A stretch of DNA of 64,000 nt from Stappia sp. WLB 29 (GTDB lineage: Bacteria; Pseudomonadota; Alphaproteobacteria; Rhizobiales; Stappiaceae), in the NCBI RefSeq assembly GCF_023507705.1, contig NZ_JALBGD010000004.1, positions 186,001-250,000 on the forward strand, in the 5' to 3' direction. Shown piece by piece: positions 49,940 through 57,945 of this stretch. Position numbers and translations under genes: made by a program. The notes below the pieces were generated by a model. That model was given only the letters and a program-made list of their open reading frames with translations, was not told where the DNA came from and ran no database searches. Numbering within the stretch: position 1 is the stretch's first letter; the number at the start of each line of letters is the position of its first letter.

Positions 49940-51469
49940 ATGGCGACCGAAATTCGAGTGCCCACCCTCGGAGAATCCGTGACCGAGGCGACCATCGCCC
50001 AGTGGTTCAAGAAGCCCGGCGACAAGGTGAACGCGGACGAGCCTATCGTCGAGCTGGAGACGGACAAGGTGACCGTCGAGGTTCCGGCCCCGGCCTCCGG
50101 CACGCTGACCGACATCCTGGTCAAGGAAGGCGACACCGTCGAGGTCGGCGCCCTGCTGGGACAGATTTCCGAAGGCGCCGGTGCGGCGGCTGCCTCGCCC
50201 GCCAAGGCCTCCGCACCGAAGGCGGAGAGTGCCAAGTCCGCTCCTGCCGCCGCCTCCGCTTCGGCCGAGACCGTCGACGTGGTGGTGCCGTCGGCCGGCG
50301 AGAGCGTCACGGAAGCGGATGTCGGCGAGTGGTTCGTCAAGGTCGGCGACCAGGTCAAGGCCGACGACGTGCTCGTCGAGTTGGAGACCGACAAAGCCGC
50401 CCAGGAGATCCCGGCACCGGTGTCCGGCACCGTGGTGGAGATTTCCGCCAAGACCGGCGACACCGTCACCCCCGGCCAGTTGCTGCTGAAGATCGCCGTC
50501 GGTGCGGGGGCTGCGGCCCCGGCGAAGGCGCCTGCTGCCGAGGCGCAGGCCCCGGCCGCTTCGGCCGGCACCGACATGCCGCCGGCGCCCTCCGCTGCCA
50601 AGATGATGGCGGAGAAGGGCATTGCCGCCGACCAGGTTGCCGGTTCCGGCAAGCGCGGCCAGGTGCTGAAGGGCGATGTCATCGCCGCCGTCGCCACCGG
50701 CATGACGCAGCAGTCCTCCGCCTCTGCAGCCCCGGCTGCCGCGCGTGCGCCCTCGGTTGCCGAGGATGCGGCTCGCGAGGAGCGGGTGCGCATGACGAAG
50801 CTGCGCCAGACCATCGCCCGCCGTCTGAAGGATGCGCAGAACACCGCCGCCATGCTGACCACCTACAACGAGGTGGACATGGGGCCGGTGATGGAGCTGC
50901 GCTCCAGCTATAAGGACCTGTTCGAGAAGAAGCACGGCGTGAAGCTGGGCTTCATGGGCTTCTTCACCAAGGCGGTCTGCCATGCGCTGAAGGAGATCCC
51001 GGCGGTCAATGCCGAGATCGACGGCACCGACATCATCTACAAGAACTACTGCCATGTCGGCGTCGCCGTCGGCACCGACAAGGGTCTGGTGGTTCCGGTC
51101 GTGCGCGATGCCGACCAGATGTCGATCGCCGAGATCGAGAAGAAGATCGCCGAACTCGGCCGCAAGGCGCGTGACGGCAAGCTTGGCATGGACGAGATGC
51201 AGGGCGGTACCTTCACCATCTCCAATGGCGGCGTCTATGGCTCGCTGATGTCCTCGCCGATCCTCAATGCCCCGCAGTCGGGCATTCTCGGCATGCACAA
51301 GATCCAGGAGCGGCCGATGGTCGTGAACGGTCAGATCGTGGCGCGGCCGATGATGTATCTGGCCCTGTCCTACGATCACCGGATCGTCGACGGCAAGGAA
51401 GCAGTGACCTTCCTCGTCCGCGTCAAGGAGAGCCTCGAGGACATTCAGCGCCTCGTCCTCGACCTCTGA
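49940..51469 (+). CDS. sucB: 2-oxoglutarate dehydrogenase E2 component (dihydrolipoyl succinyltransferase), two lipoyl domains
   Basis: E2 forms the complex core and transfers succinyl to CoA. The 509 residues carry two N-terminal lipoyl domains: one near 1-77 with lipoyl Lys43 in [17 protein letters not shown], and one near 112-187 with Lys152 in [17 protein letters not shown]. Ala/Pro linkers separate them. A peripheral-subunit-binding domain ([20 protein letters not shown]) and the catalytic domain follow, with the active-site [12 protein letters not shown] (His near 479). Most SucB proteins have one lipoyl domain. Start at 49940 gives [13 protein letters not shown]; an ATG at 49922 adds six residues. 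Confidence 0.97.
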   Translation: MATEIRVPTLGESVTEATIAQWFKKPGDKVNADEPIVELETDKVTVEVPAPASGTLTDILVKEGDTVEVGALLGQISEGAGAAAASPAKASAPKAESAKSAPAAASASAETVDVVVPSAGESVTEADVGEWFVKVGDQVKADDVLVELETDKAAQEIPAPVSGTVVEISAKTGDTVTPGQLLLKIAVGAGAAAPAKAPAAEAQAPAASAGTDMPPAPSAAKMMAEKGIAADQVAGSGKRGQVLKGDVIAAVATGMTQQSSASAAPAAARAPSVAEDAAREERVRMTKLRQTIARRLKDAQNTAAMLTTYNEVDMGPVMELRSSYKDLFEKKHGVKLGFMGFFTKAVCHALKEIPAVNAEIDGTDIIYKNYCHVGVAVGTDKGLVVPVVRDADQMSIAEIEKKIAELGRKARDGKLGMDEMQGGTFTISNGGVYGSLMSSPILNAPQSGILGMHKIQERPMVVNGQIVARPMMYLALSYDHRIVDGKEAVTFLVRVKESLEDIQRLVLDL

Positions 51470-51480
51470 TAACAGGAATG

Positions 51481-51514
51481 CGGTGCCGGGCGGATGTCTG
51501 CCCGGCACCGGTTT
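51481..51514 (+). terminator. Terminator-like hairpin after sucB
   Basis: An 11-bp perfect stem, CGGTGCCGGGC with GCCCGGCACCG, closes an 8-base loop 11 bases after sucB and is followed by GTTTC. It separates the sucAB message from the next three genes. Confidence 0.65.
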
Positions 51515-51616
51515 CTCCGCCGTCGCGGCACCGGCCGCAGGCGGCGTATCGGCGAGCCGGCCCTTTGCGTCCCGAAGCCGGGACAGGGGCGCGGCGAGGT
51601 CCAGCGGAGGCGGAGG

Positions 51617-52183
51617 ATGAGCGGGACGATCCGGCGGTTGCAGGAGAACTGGGTCTATGGCGGCGTGCTGTCCGGCATGGTGCTGCTGGCCCTTGCTCCC
51701 TTGCTGACGGCCGGCTGGACACTGGGCGAACGCCTCGTGTTTCTGGCACTTCCCGTCTACATGCTGCACCAGTTCGAAGAGCATGACGGCGACCGGTTTC
51801 GCGCCTTCGTCAACGAGGTGGTCGGCAAGGGCCGCGAGGTGCTGAGCGTGCCGACCGTCTTCATCGTCAACGTCGCCGGTGTGTGGGGCGTGATGGTGCT
51901 GACGATCTGGCTCATGCGGGGCATCGCCAGCGGCTGGGGGCTCATCGGCGTCTACCTGCTGCTCGTCAACGCCATGCTGCATGTCGTCCAGGGAGTGGCT
52001 CTGCGCAGGAGCAATCCCGGCCTGTGGACCGCGGTCCTGCTTTTCCTGCCGCTCGGGATATGGGCCTTCGTGCAGATCGCTGCGACTGCGGGAGTTGTCC
52101 AGCACGCCGTGTCCCTTGTCGTCGTTCTCGCGCTGCATGGCGCCATCGTCGCCACTGTCCGGCGGCGCCTCGCAGCCAGTTGA
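51617..52183 (+). CDS. HXXEE domain-containing membrane protein
   Basis: A 188-residue protein with about five hydrophobic helices. The name-giving motif is in MLHQFEEHDGDRFRAFVN (His-x-x-Glu-Glu, near residues 54-59), which could bind a metal; a second His lies in the segment LLVNAMLHVVQGV. Function of the family is unknown. GGAGG lies six bases before the ATG at 51617. It starts a run with LysE and SDR genes, each close to the next. Confidence 0.78.
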   Translation: MSGTIRRLQENWVYGGVLSGMVLLALAPLLTAGWTLGERLVFLALPVYMLHQFEEHDGDRFRAFVNEVVGKGREVLSVPTVFIVNVAGVWGVMVLTIWLMRGIASGWGLIGVYLLLVNAMLHVVQGVALRRSNPGLWTAVLLFLPLGIWAFVQIAATAGVVQHAVSLVVVLALHGAIVATVRRRLAAS

Positions 52184-52194
52184 GGGAGATTTCC

Positions 52195-52806
52195 ATGGGG
52201 CTGGACTTCCTGCTCACCGCTGTCGTCGTCGTTCTCGTTCCCGGAACCGGTGTGGTCTACACGGTGGCGACCGGCCTGGCACGCGGGCGGATTCCCGGCA
52301 TCGTTGCCGCTTTCGGCTGCACGCTCGGCATTCTGCCGGCGCTGATTGCGGCAACCTTCGGCCTTGCCGCGCTGCTGCATGCGAGCGCTCTGGCCTTTCA
52401 GGTGCTGAAATATGCCGGCGCCGCCTATCTCTTCTATCTGGCCTGGCAGGCCTTCCGCGAGGCCGGGCCGCTGGCCTTCGACCGGCAGTCGGCGACCGCC
52501 GATCTCGTCGCGGTGGCCCGGACCGGGTTCCTGATCAACGTGCTGAACCCGAAACTGTCGCTGTTCTTCCTTGCCTTCCTGCCGCAGTTCATCGTGCCGG
52601 GCGAGGGAGCCGTGTCCCTGCAGATCCTGTCCATGGGCGGCGTGTTCATGGCGCTGACACTGGTCGTGTTCATCGGCTACGGCGTCTTTGCCGCCGCGCT
52701 CGGCGCCCGCATCCTGCGTAGCCGGCAGGTCATGACCTGGATGAGCCGGACGGTCGCGCTCGCCTTCGCGGGCTTCGGCGCCAGGCTCGCCCTCGCCGAT
52801 CGCTGA
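52195..52806 (+). CDS. LysE/RhtB family amino-acid exporter
   Basis: A 203-residue inner-membrane exporter with the LysE signature VVVLVPGTGVVYTVATGLAR at the N-terminus, LLHASALAFQVLKYAGAAYLFYLAWQAF-type helices (seen as LKYAGAAYLFYLAWQAF), and FLINVLNPKLSLFFLAFLPQF. The family exports basic or neutral amino acids or homoserine lactones; substrate is not predictable. GAGGGAG precedes the ATG. Confidence 0.9.
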   Translation: MGLDFLLTAVVVVLVPGTGVVYTVATGLARGRIPGIVAAFGCTLGILPALIAATFGLAALLHASALAFQVLKYAGAAYLFYLAWQAFREAGPLAFDRQSATADLVAVARTGFLINVLNPKLSLFFLAFLPQFIVPGEGAVSLQILSMGGVFMALTLVVFIGYGVFAAALGARILRSRQVMTWMSRTVALAFAGFGARLALADR

Positions 52807-52840
52807 CCCCGTGCCGCAGTCGCCCTCAACGGAGATGCCC

Positions 52841-53611
52841 ATGACCGAACCCCGGATCGAAAACGTCGTAATCGTGACAGGCGGCAGCCGCGGCATCGGC
52901 GCGGCGGCGGCGTTGCGACTCGCGCAGCCGGGCACCACGGTTCTTGTGACCTACGTGTCGAGCCCGGAGCGGGCAGGGGAGGTCGTCTCGCAGATCGAGG
53001 CCGGGGGCGGCCGTGCGGTGGCGCTGCAGGCGGATGTCGCGAGCGAAGACGATTGCCTGCGAACCTTTGCCGAGGCCGATCGGATCGGCCGGCTGACCGG
53101 CCTTGTGAACAATGCCGGAGTGGTCGACGTCGCCGCACGGCTGACGGACATGTCTTTCGCGCGGCTGCGGCGCATCTTCGACATCAACGTGCTCGGCACG
53201 ATTCTGTGCGCCCGCGAGGCCGTGCGGCGGATGTCGACGGCCCATGGCGGCCAGGGCGGGGCCATCGTCAACGTGTCGTCGGCCTCGGCCAAGATCGGCT
53301 CGCCGGCGCAATATATCGACTATGCCGCGGCCAAGGGGGCAGTCGACACGTTCACCGTCGGTCTCGCCAAGGAAGTCGCGGCCGAGGGCGTGCGGGTCAA
53401 CGCCATACGTCCCGGTATCATCGATACGGAGATTCATGCGTCGGGAGGCGACCCCGACCGAGCGCGGCGCGTGGCGGCCGAACTGCCGATGCTGCGCTCC
53501 GGGCGGGCCGAGGAATGTGCCGAGGCGATTGCCTGGCTCTTGTCCGACGCCGCCAGCTACACGACCGGCGCAATTCTCGACGTGTCCGGCGGGCGCTCGA
53601 TCCTGCCCTGA
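52841..53611 (+). CDS. SDR family oxidoreductase
   Basis: A 256-residue classical short-chain dehydrogenase. The cofactor loop is VIVTGGSRGIGAAAAL, with LVNNAGVVD, the catalytic Ser in VNVSSASAKIG, the catalytic YIDYAAAKG (Tyr/Lys), and the C-terminal VRVNAIRPGIIDTEIH and TTGAILDVSGG. NADP(H) is likely, but the substrate is unknown. GGAG lies six bases before the ATG at 52841. It is the third of three genes between sucB and lpd. Confidence 0.9.
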   Translation: MTEPRIENVVIVTGGSRGIGAAAALRLAQPGTTVLVTYVSSPERAGEVVSQIEAGGGRAVALQADVASEDDCLRTFAEADRIGRLTGLVNNAGVVDVAARLTDMSFARLRRIFDINVLGTILCAREAVRRMSTAHGGQGGAIVNVSSASAKIGSPAQYIDYAAAKGAVDTFTVGLAKEVAAEGVRVNAIRPGIIDTEIHASGGDPDRARRVAAELPMLRSGRAEECAEAIAWLLSDAASYTTGAILDVSGGRSILP

Positions 53612-53665
53612 CACTGGAACATGGCGGCACGTCCGCCCGAACGAATGAAACAAGAGGCGAATGCT

Positions 53666-55075
53666 ATGTCACAGTTTGATCTCGTCGTCATCGGCACCGG
53701 TCCCGGCGGCTATGTCTGCGCCATCAAGGCGGCCCAGCTCGGCCTCAAGGTGGCCGTTGTCGAGAAGCGCGCCACCCATGGCGGCACCTGCCTGAACATC
53801 GGCTGCATCCCCTCCAAGGCGATGCTGCACACCTCCGAGCTGTTCGAGGAGGCGGCCGAGCATTTCGAGGACTTCGGCATCAAGATCGGCAAGCCGAAGC
53901 TCGATCTCAAGGCGATGATGGGCCACAAGCAGAAGACCATCGACGGCAATGTCAGTGGCATCGAATTCCTGTTCAAGAAGAACAAGGTGACGCCGTTCCA
54001 CGGAACGGGCCGCATCCTTGCGGCCGGCCGCGTCGAGGTGACCGCCGAGGACGGCTCGAAGCAGGAGATCGAGGCGAAGTCCATCGTCATCGCCACCGGC
54101 TCCGACGTGGCCCCGCTGCCCGGCGTCGAGATCGACGAGAAGCAGATCGTCTCCTCCACGGGTGCGCTGGAGCTGGACAAGGTCCCGGGCAAGCTGGTTG
54201 TCGTCGGCGCCGGCGTGATCGGCCTGGAACTCGGCTCCGTCTGGCGCCGTCTTGGCTCCGAGGTCACGGTCGTCGAGTTCATGGACAAGATCCTCGGGCC
54301 GATGGATGCGGACATTTCCCGCAATTTCCAGCGCATCCTGAAGAAGCAGGGCGTGGAGTTCCACCTGTCCTCCAGGGTCACGGCCGTGGAGAAGACGGGC
54401 AAGCAGCTCGTCGTCACGGTCGAGCCGGCCGGCGGCGGCGAGGCGGCTGCCAAGACGCTCGAGGCCGATGTGGTGCTCGTGGCCATCGGCCGCCGACCCT
54501 ACACCTCGGGCCTCGGCCTCGACGAGGTCGGCGTTGCGCTCGACGAACGCGGCCGGGTCAAAACCGACGGCCACTACCAGACCAACGTGCCGGGCATCTA
54601 TGCCATCGGCGACGTGATCGCCGGCCCAATGTTGGCCCACAAGGCCGAGGATGAAGGCGTTGCCCTTGCCGAAATACTCGCGGGCCAGGCCGGCCATGTG
54701 AACTACGGCGTCATTCCGGGTGTGGTCTATACCAGCCCCGAGGTTGCCGAGGTCGGCAAGAGCGAAGAGGCGCTGAAGGCCGAGGGCGTGTCCTACAAGG
54801 TCGGCAAGTTCGCCTTCATCGCCAATGGCCGCGCCAAGGCGACCAACCACACGGAAGGCTTTGTCAAGGTTCTCGCCGATGCGGAGACGGACAAGGTCCT
54901 CGGCGTTCACATCATCGGACACGGCGCCGGCGAGATGATTCACGAGGCTGCCGTTCTAATGGAGTTCGGCGGCTCGGCCGAGGATCTGGCGCGCACCTGC
55001 CATGCGCACCCGACCATGAGCGAGGCCGTCAAGGAAGCTGCGATGGCGGCCTTCGCCAAGCCGATCCACGCCTGA
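53666..55075 (+). CDS. lpdA: Dihydrolipoyl dehydrogenase (E3)
   Basis: E3 reoxidises lipoyl groups of the 2-oxoglutarate dehydrogenase complex with FAD and NAD. The 469 residues show the FAD motif [20 protein letters not shown], the redox-active disulfide Cys42/Cys47 in [15 protein letters not shown], the NAD loop [20 protein letters not shown], and the C-terminal active-site [13 protein letters not shown]. Start at 53666 gives [10 protein letters not shown]; upstream in-frame ATG at 53645 is less likely. Although three genes lie between it and sucB, it is the only E3 here. Confidence 0.97.
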   Translation: MSQFDLVVIGTGPGGYVCAIKAAQLGLKVAVVEKRATHGGTCLNIGCIPSKAMLHTSELFEEAAEHFEDFGIKIGKPKLDLKAMMGHKQKTIDGNVSGIEFLFKKNKVTPFHGTGRILAAGRVEVTAEDGSKQEIEAKSIVIATGSDVAPLPGVEIDEKQIVSSTGALELDKVPGKLVVVGAGVIGLELGSVWRRLGSEVTVVEFMDKILGPMDADISRNFQRILKKQGVEFHLSSRVTAVEKTGKQLVVTVEPAGGGEAAAKTLEADVVLVAIGRRPYTSGLGLDEVGVALDERGRVKTDGHYQTNVPGIYAIGDVIAGPMLAHKAEDEGVALAEILAGQAGHVNYGVIPGVVYTSPEVAEVGKSEEALKAEGVSYKVGKFAFIANGRAKATNHTEGFVKVLADAETDKVLGVHIIGHGAGEMIHEAAVLMEFGGSAEDLARTCHAHPTMSEAVKEAAMAAFAKPIHA

Positions 55076-55118
55076 CGGGTGCCTGGCCTGGCGCGGTCGC
55101 GCGCCGGAGCGCAGGATG

Positions 55119-55155
55119 AAAAAGGCCCGCATCGGTTGCCGGTGCGGGCCTTTTG
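55119..55155 (+). terminator. Terminator of lpdA (probably bidirectional)
   Basis: AAAAAGGCCCGCATCGG pairs with CCGGTGCGGGCCTTTT over TTG (one G-U). It lies between lpdA and the convergent small gene at 55198. Confidence 0.9.
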
Positions 55156-55197
55156 CGTGATCTCGGAAAGCGGCGACCGGCGCCGTCACCCGGGTGA

Positions 55198-55407
55198 TTA
55201 CTCCGCGGTCTGTGGTGCCGTCTGCGTGGCCGTGTTGTCCGCCACCACCAGCCTCTCGTCGGTCGCTGTGGAGCTCTGCGGAGCCTCGGCGGTCGTCGTC
55301 GGCGTCGTCTTCTGCGACACCTTGGACCAGTTGCACTCGGCCATGGCCGGCGTGGTGGAGAAGGCGATGAGGGCGGCAACACCCGTCAGTCCTGCGAGAA
55401 TGCGCAT
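55198..55407 (-). CDS. Small secreted Thr/Ala-rich protein of unknown function
   Basis: I do not recognise this 69-residue protein. A signal peptide (MRILAGLTGVAALIAFSTTPAMA) precedes a mature region of about 46 residues: a short ECNWSK start with one Cys, then Thr/Gln/Ala-rich sequence (TTPTTTAEAPQSSTATDE). GGGAGAG lies before the ATG at 55407. The mature part may be a disordered envelope peptide. Confidence 0.6.
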   Translation of the reverse strand: MRILAGLTGVAALIAFSTTPAMAECNWSKVSQKTTPTTTAEAPQSSTATDERLVVADNTATQTAPQTAE

Positions 55408-55567
55408 TCTACTCTCCCTTGCTGGCGGCATGTCGGGACGACACACCTCGGTCTCCTTCCGGCGGGCTTTGTACGGCTGATGCCGGCTGCCGCGAGGGAG
55501 ACGCTACGGAAAACCTAGTGCGGAACCCGCAATGCGACCAGTTCCGCAGCGTTGAAACTGCGGGATG

Positions 55568-55981
55568 TTAATCCCGCTCGAGAATCGCTGCGTGAAAACC
55601 GTCCTGCACGCCGGGCGTGTGCGACTGGATCTTCACCAGCGCCTCGATGCGGTGGTTCATCGGGAGGATCTCCACTTCGCGGGCGCCGAAAAGGCCTGGA
55701 AACCGGGCTAGCAATCGTCCGTTCGTCAGCCGGATGGCATCGGTCCAGCCCCACTTGCAGTCCCGCGGCGCACAGCGCGTGAAAACACGCATCCGGGAGA
55801 CGATGCGTCCGCCGCTGCAATGGCTTTCGATCTCAATGATGCGGACTTGTTTCATTGCTGCGCGCGGATTGTACCAGCGCCCGGCCTCGGGAATGCGGCA
55901 GCGATTTTCGGCCGCGACAGCAATAGGAGCGGTGAGAATCACCGTCAGGATGACGACGAAGGGAATCAGAAGGCTCCACAT
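55568..55981 (-). CDS. Secreted protein of unknown function with four cysteines
   Basis: This 137-residue product has a signal peptide (MWSLLIPFVVILTVILTAPI) and a mature part with four Cys (NRCRIPEAG, ESHCSGG, TRCAPRDCKWGW), which could make two disulfides. WGWTDAIRLTNGRLLARFPG and a basic/hydrophobic C-terminus follow. I do not know the family; similar short exported proteins with this Cys pattern are common in Rhizobiales. The start at 55981 is chosen for the signal peptide; a longer frame overlaps xerC. Confidence 0.6.
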   Translation of the reverse strand: MWSLLIPFVVILTVILTAPIAVAAENRCRIPEAGRWYNPRAAMKQVRIIEIESHCSGGRIVSRMRVFTRCAPRDCKWGWTDAIRLTNGRLLARFPGLFGAREVEILPMNHRIEALVKIQSHTPGVQDGFHAAILERD

Positions 55982-56066
55982 GTCGGATTCTTGTCCACGG
56001 TGGATGCTGCTGCAAGGAAATTCGATGCTGCAATGCGTCGCGGCTCGTGGGCTTGCGGTGACGGTC

Positions 56067-57026
56067 TCACGCGGGCTTGCGGCTGCGCGGATGGGCGCGG
56101 TCGTAGGCGTCCAGCAGCCGCGACGCATCGACTTCCGTGTAGATCTGCGTGGTCGACAGGCTTGCGTGGCCGAGCAGTTCCTGGATGGTTCTCAAGTCGC
56201 CGCCGCCCGCAAGCAGATGCGTTGCGAAGGAGTGGCGCAGCGCGTGGGGCGTTGCGCTCTCGGGCAGGCCGAGCGCACGGCGGAGCTTCGCCATCGCCAG
56301 CTGCACGATTCGCGCAGCCAGCGGCCCACCGCGCACGCCGAGAAACAGCGGGCCTTCCGGCTGCGGCACGTAGGGACACAGGCGCAGGTAATCTTCCACG
56401 GCATCGCAGACGATCGGCAGCACAGGCACGACGCGCTCGCGCCCGCCCTTGCCGACGACCCGCAGGCTCCGCGTGCCGCGGCGCGGTGCCGTTCGGCCGG
56501 TCAGCGACAAAGCCTCGGAGATGCGGAGCCCGCAGCCGTAGAGCAGGGTCAGCACGGCGGCATTGCGCGCCGCAACCCAAGGCTCGGCATCGTCCGCCGC
56601 ATCCGCATCAACGAGCGTCATCGCATCGCCGGCCGATACGGGCTTGGGCAGCGAGCGCTTCTGTCGTGGGGGGCGGATCGCGACGCTCGCGGCGGCATTC
56701 ACCTCGCCGCGCGTTTCCAGATAGCGCAGGAACGAGCGGATGCCGGCAAGGCCGCGCGCCAGCGTGCGGCTTTCCGCGCCCGTCTGCCGGCGCGAGGCGA
56801 GAAAGCCGCGAAAATCGGCCGGACGCAATTCCTTCAGGGCGTCCAGTCCCGGCGGTTCGGCAAGGTGGTTTGTGAGGAAGCGCAGGAACTGGCGGACGTC
56901 GCGCTCATAGGCGACCAGCGTCCGGTCGGCAAGGCGCCGCTCCGAACCGAGATGGTCGAGCCAGTCTCCGACGGCGGCGTTCACGTCGGCTCGTGCCGAC
57001 ACCAGCAGGGAATCAGGGGCGCTCAT
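56067..57026 (-). CDS. xerC: Tyrosine recombinase XerC
   Basis: XerC, with XerD, resolves chromosome dimers at dif. The 319 residues have an N-terminal SAM-like DNA-binding domain (LADRTLVAYERDVRQFLRFL) and the C-terminal catalytic domain: Arg in LLYGCGLRISEALSLT, HxxR in PHALRHSFATHLL, LLGHASLSTTQIY, and the nucleophilic Tyr in QIYTEVD. An ATG at 57044 would add six residues. The gene neighbours fsa and priA, as in other Rhizobiales. No dif site is visible in the window. Confidence 0.94.
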   Translation of the reverse strand: MSAPDSLLVSARADVNAAVGDWLDHLGSERRLADRTLVAYERDVRQFLRFLTNHLAEPPGLDALKELRPADFRGFLASRRQTGAESRTLARGLAGIRSFLRYLETRGEVNAAASVAIRPPRQKRSLPKPVSAGDAMTLVDADAADDAEPWVAARNAAVLTLLYGCGLRISEALSLTGRTAPRRGTRSLRVVGKGGRERVVPVLPIVCDAVEDYLRLCPYVPQPEGPLFLGVRGGPLAARIVQLAMAKLRRALGLPESATPHALRHSFATHLLAGGGDLRTIQELLGHASLSTTQIYTEVDASRLLDAYDRAHPRSRKPA

Positions 57027-57102
57027 GGGCCGCCAGTCTAGCATGCCTGCGGGCTGATCGAGCGGAGCAGCCGGTCTCCCGGTCGCCCCGCTCGGGATTG
57101 GA

Positions 57103-57756
57103 TTACAGGATGCTCTGCCCGGTCTTGGCCCAGTCGGCCAGGAACTGCTCGAGACCTTTGTCGGTCAGCGGATGCTTGACCAGGCTCTTGAGCACGGACG
57201 GCGGCACGGTCGCGACATCCGCGCCGACCAGCGCGCATTCGCGCACATGGTTGGCGGTGCGGATCGAGGCCGCCAGTATCTCGGTCTCGAAGCCGTAATT
57301 GTCGTAGATGATCCGCATCTCGCGAATGAGGTCCATGCCGTCGATGTTGATGTCGTCCAGCCGACCGATGAACGGCGAGATGAAGGTCGCGCCGGCCTTG
57401 GCGGCGAGCAGCGCCTGGTTGGACGAAAAGCACAGGGTGACGTTCACCATGTGGCCGGCATCGGTCAGGGTGCGGCAGGCCTTCAGGCCGTCGAGCGTCA
57501 GCGGCAGCTTCACGGCGATGTTGTCGGCGATCTCCGCCAGCGCGCGGCCCTCTGCGATCATCGCATCGGCCTCGGTCGCGGTGACCTCGGCGGAGACGGG
57601 GCCCTCGACGATGTCGCAAATCTCTGCAATGACGTCCTTCATCGGGCGTCCGGACTTGAGGATCAGCGACGGATTGGTGGTGACGCCATCGAGCAGGCCG
57701 GTCGCGGCGAGATCCCGGATCTCCCCGGTGTCTGCGGTGTCGACGAAGAACTTCAT
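57103..57756 (-). CDS. Fructose-6-phosphate aldolase / transaldolase (TalC-MipB type)
   Basis: A 217-residue class I aldolase. It begins [20 protein letters not shown] and has [14 protein letters not shown], the Schiff-base Lys in [31 protein letters not shown], and [14 protein letters not shown]. Short subfamily-III enzymes either transfer dihydroxyacetone groups (transaldolase) or cleave fructose-6-phosphate; sequence does not decide. RNA start at 57756. Confidence 0.92.
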   Translation of the reverse strand: MKFFVDTADTGEIRDLAATGLLDGVTTNPSLILKSGRPMKDVIAEICDIVEGPVSAEVTATEADAMIAEGRALAEIADNIAVKLPLTLDGLKACRTLTDAGHMVNVTLCFSSNQALLAAKAGATFISPFIGRLDDINIDGMDLIREMRIIYDNYGFETEILAASIRTANHVRECALVGADVATVPPSVLKSLVKHPLTDKGLEQFLADWAKTGQSIL

Positions 57757-57945
57757 GGCGGCTCTGGCTCCTTACGGGACGGGCTTTTGCGGAGTTTCGG
57801 GTCGGCGGGGCATCTGCCTCGCCCGGGCCTGACTGCATACCCTAGGATGGCGCGCGACGACAGTCCCGATTCGCCCGAAGCAGGCCGGATTGCGGGGCAA
57901 ACGTTCCGCTGGGCGGGCGGAGAACGAGCAGGAACGAGGACGCGG

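Noticed and set aside
49799-52138. A 779-codon open frame antisense to sucB and the HXXEE gene
   Set aside because: Low-complexity Gly/His/Arg shadow across two well-supported genes.
57172-57945. The long 5' extension of the priA frame over the fsa gene
   Set aside because: It has no PriA similarity and is antisense to the aldolase gene; the GTG at 57946 with GAGGA gives normal length.
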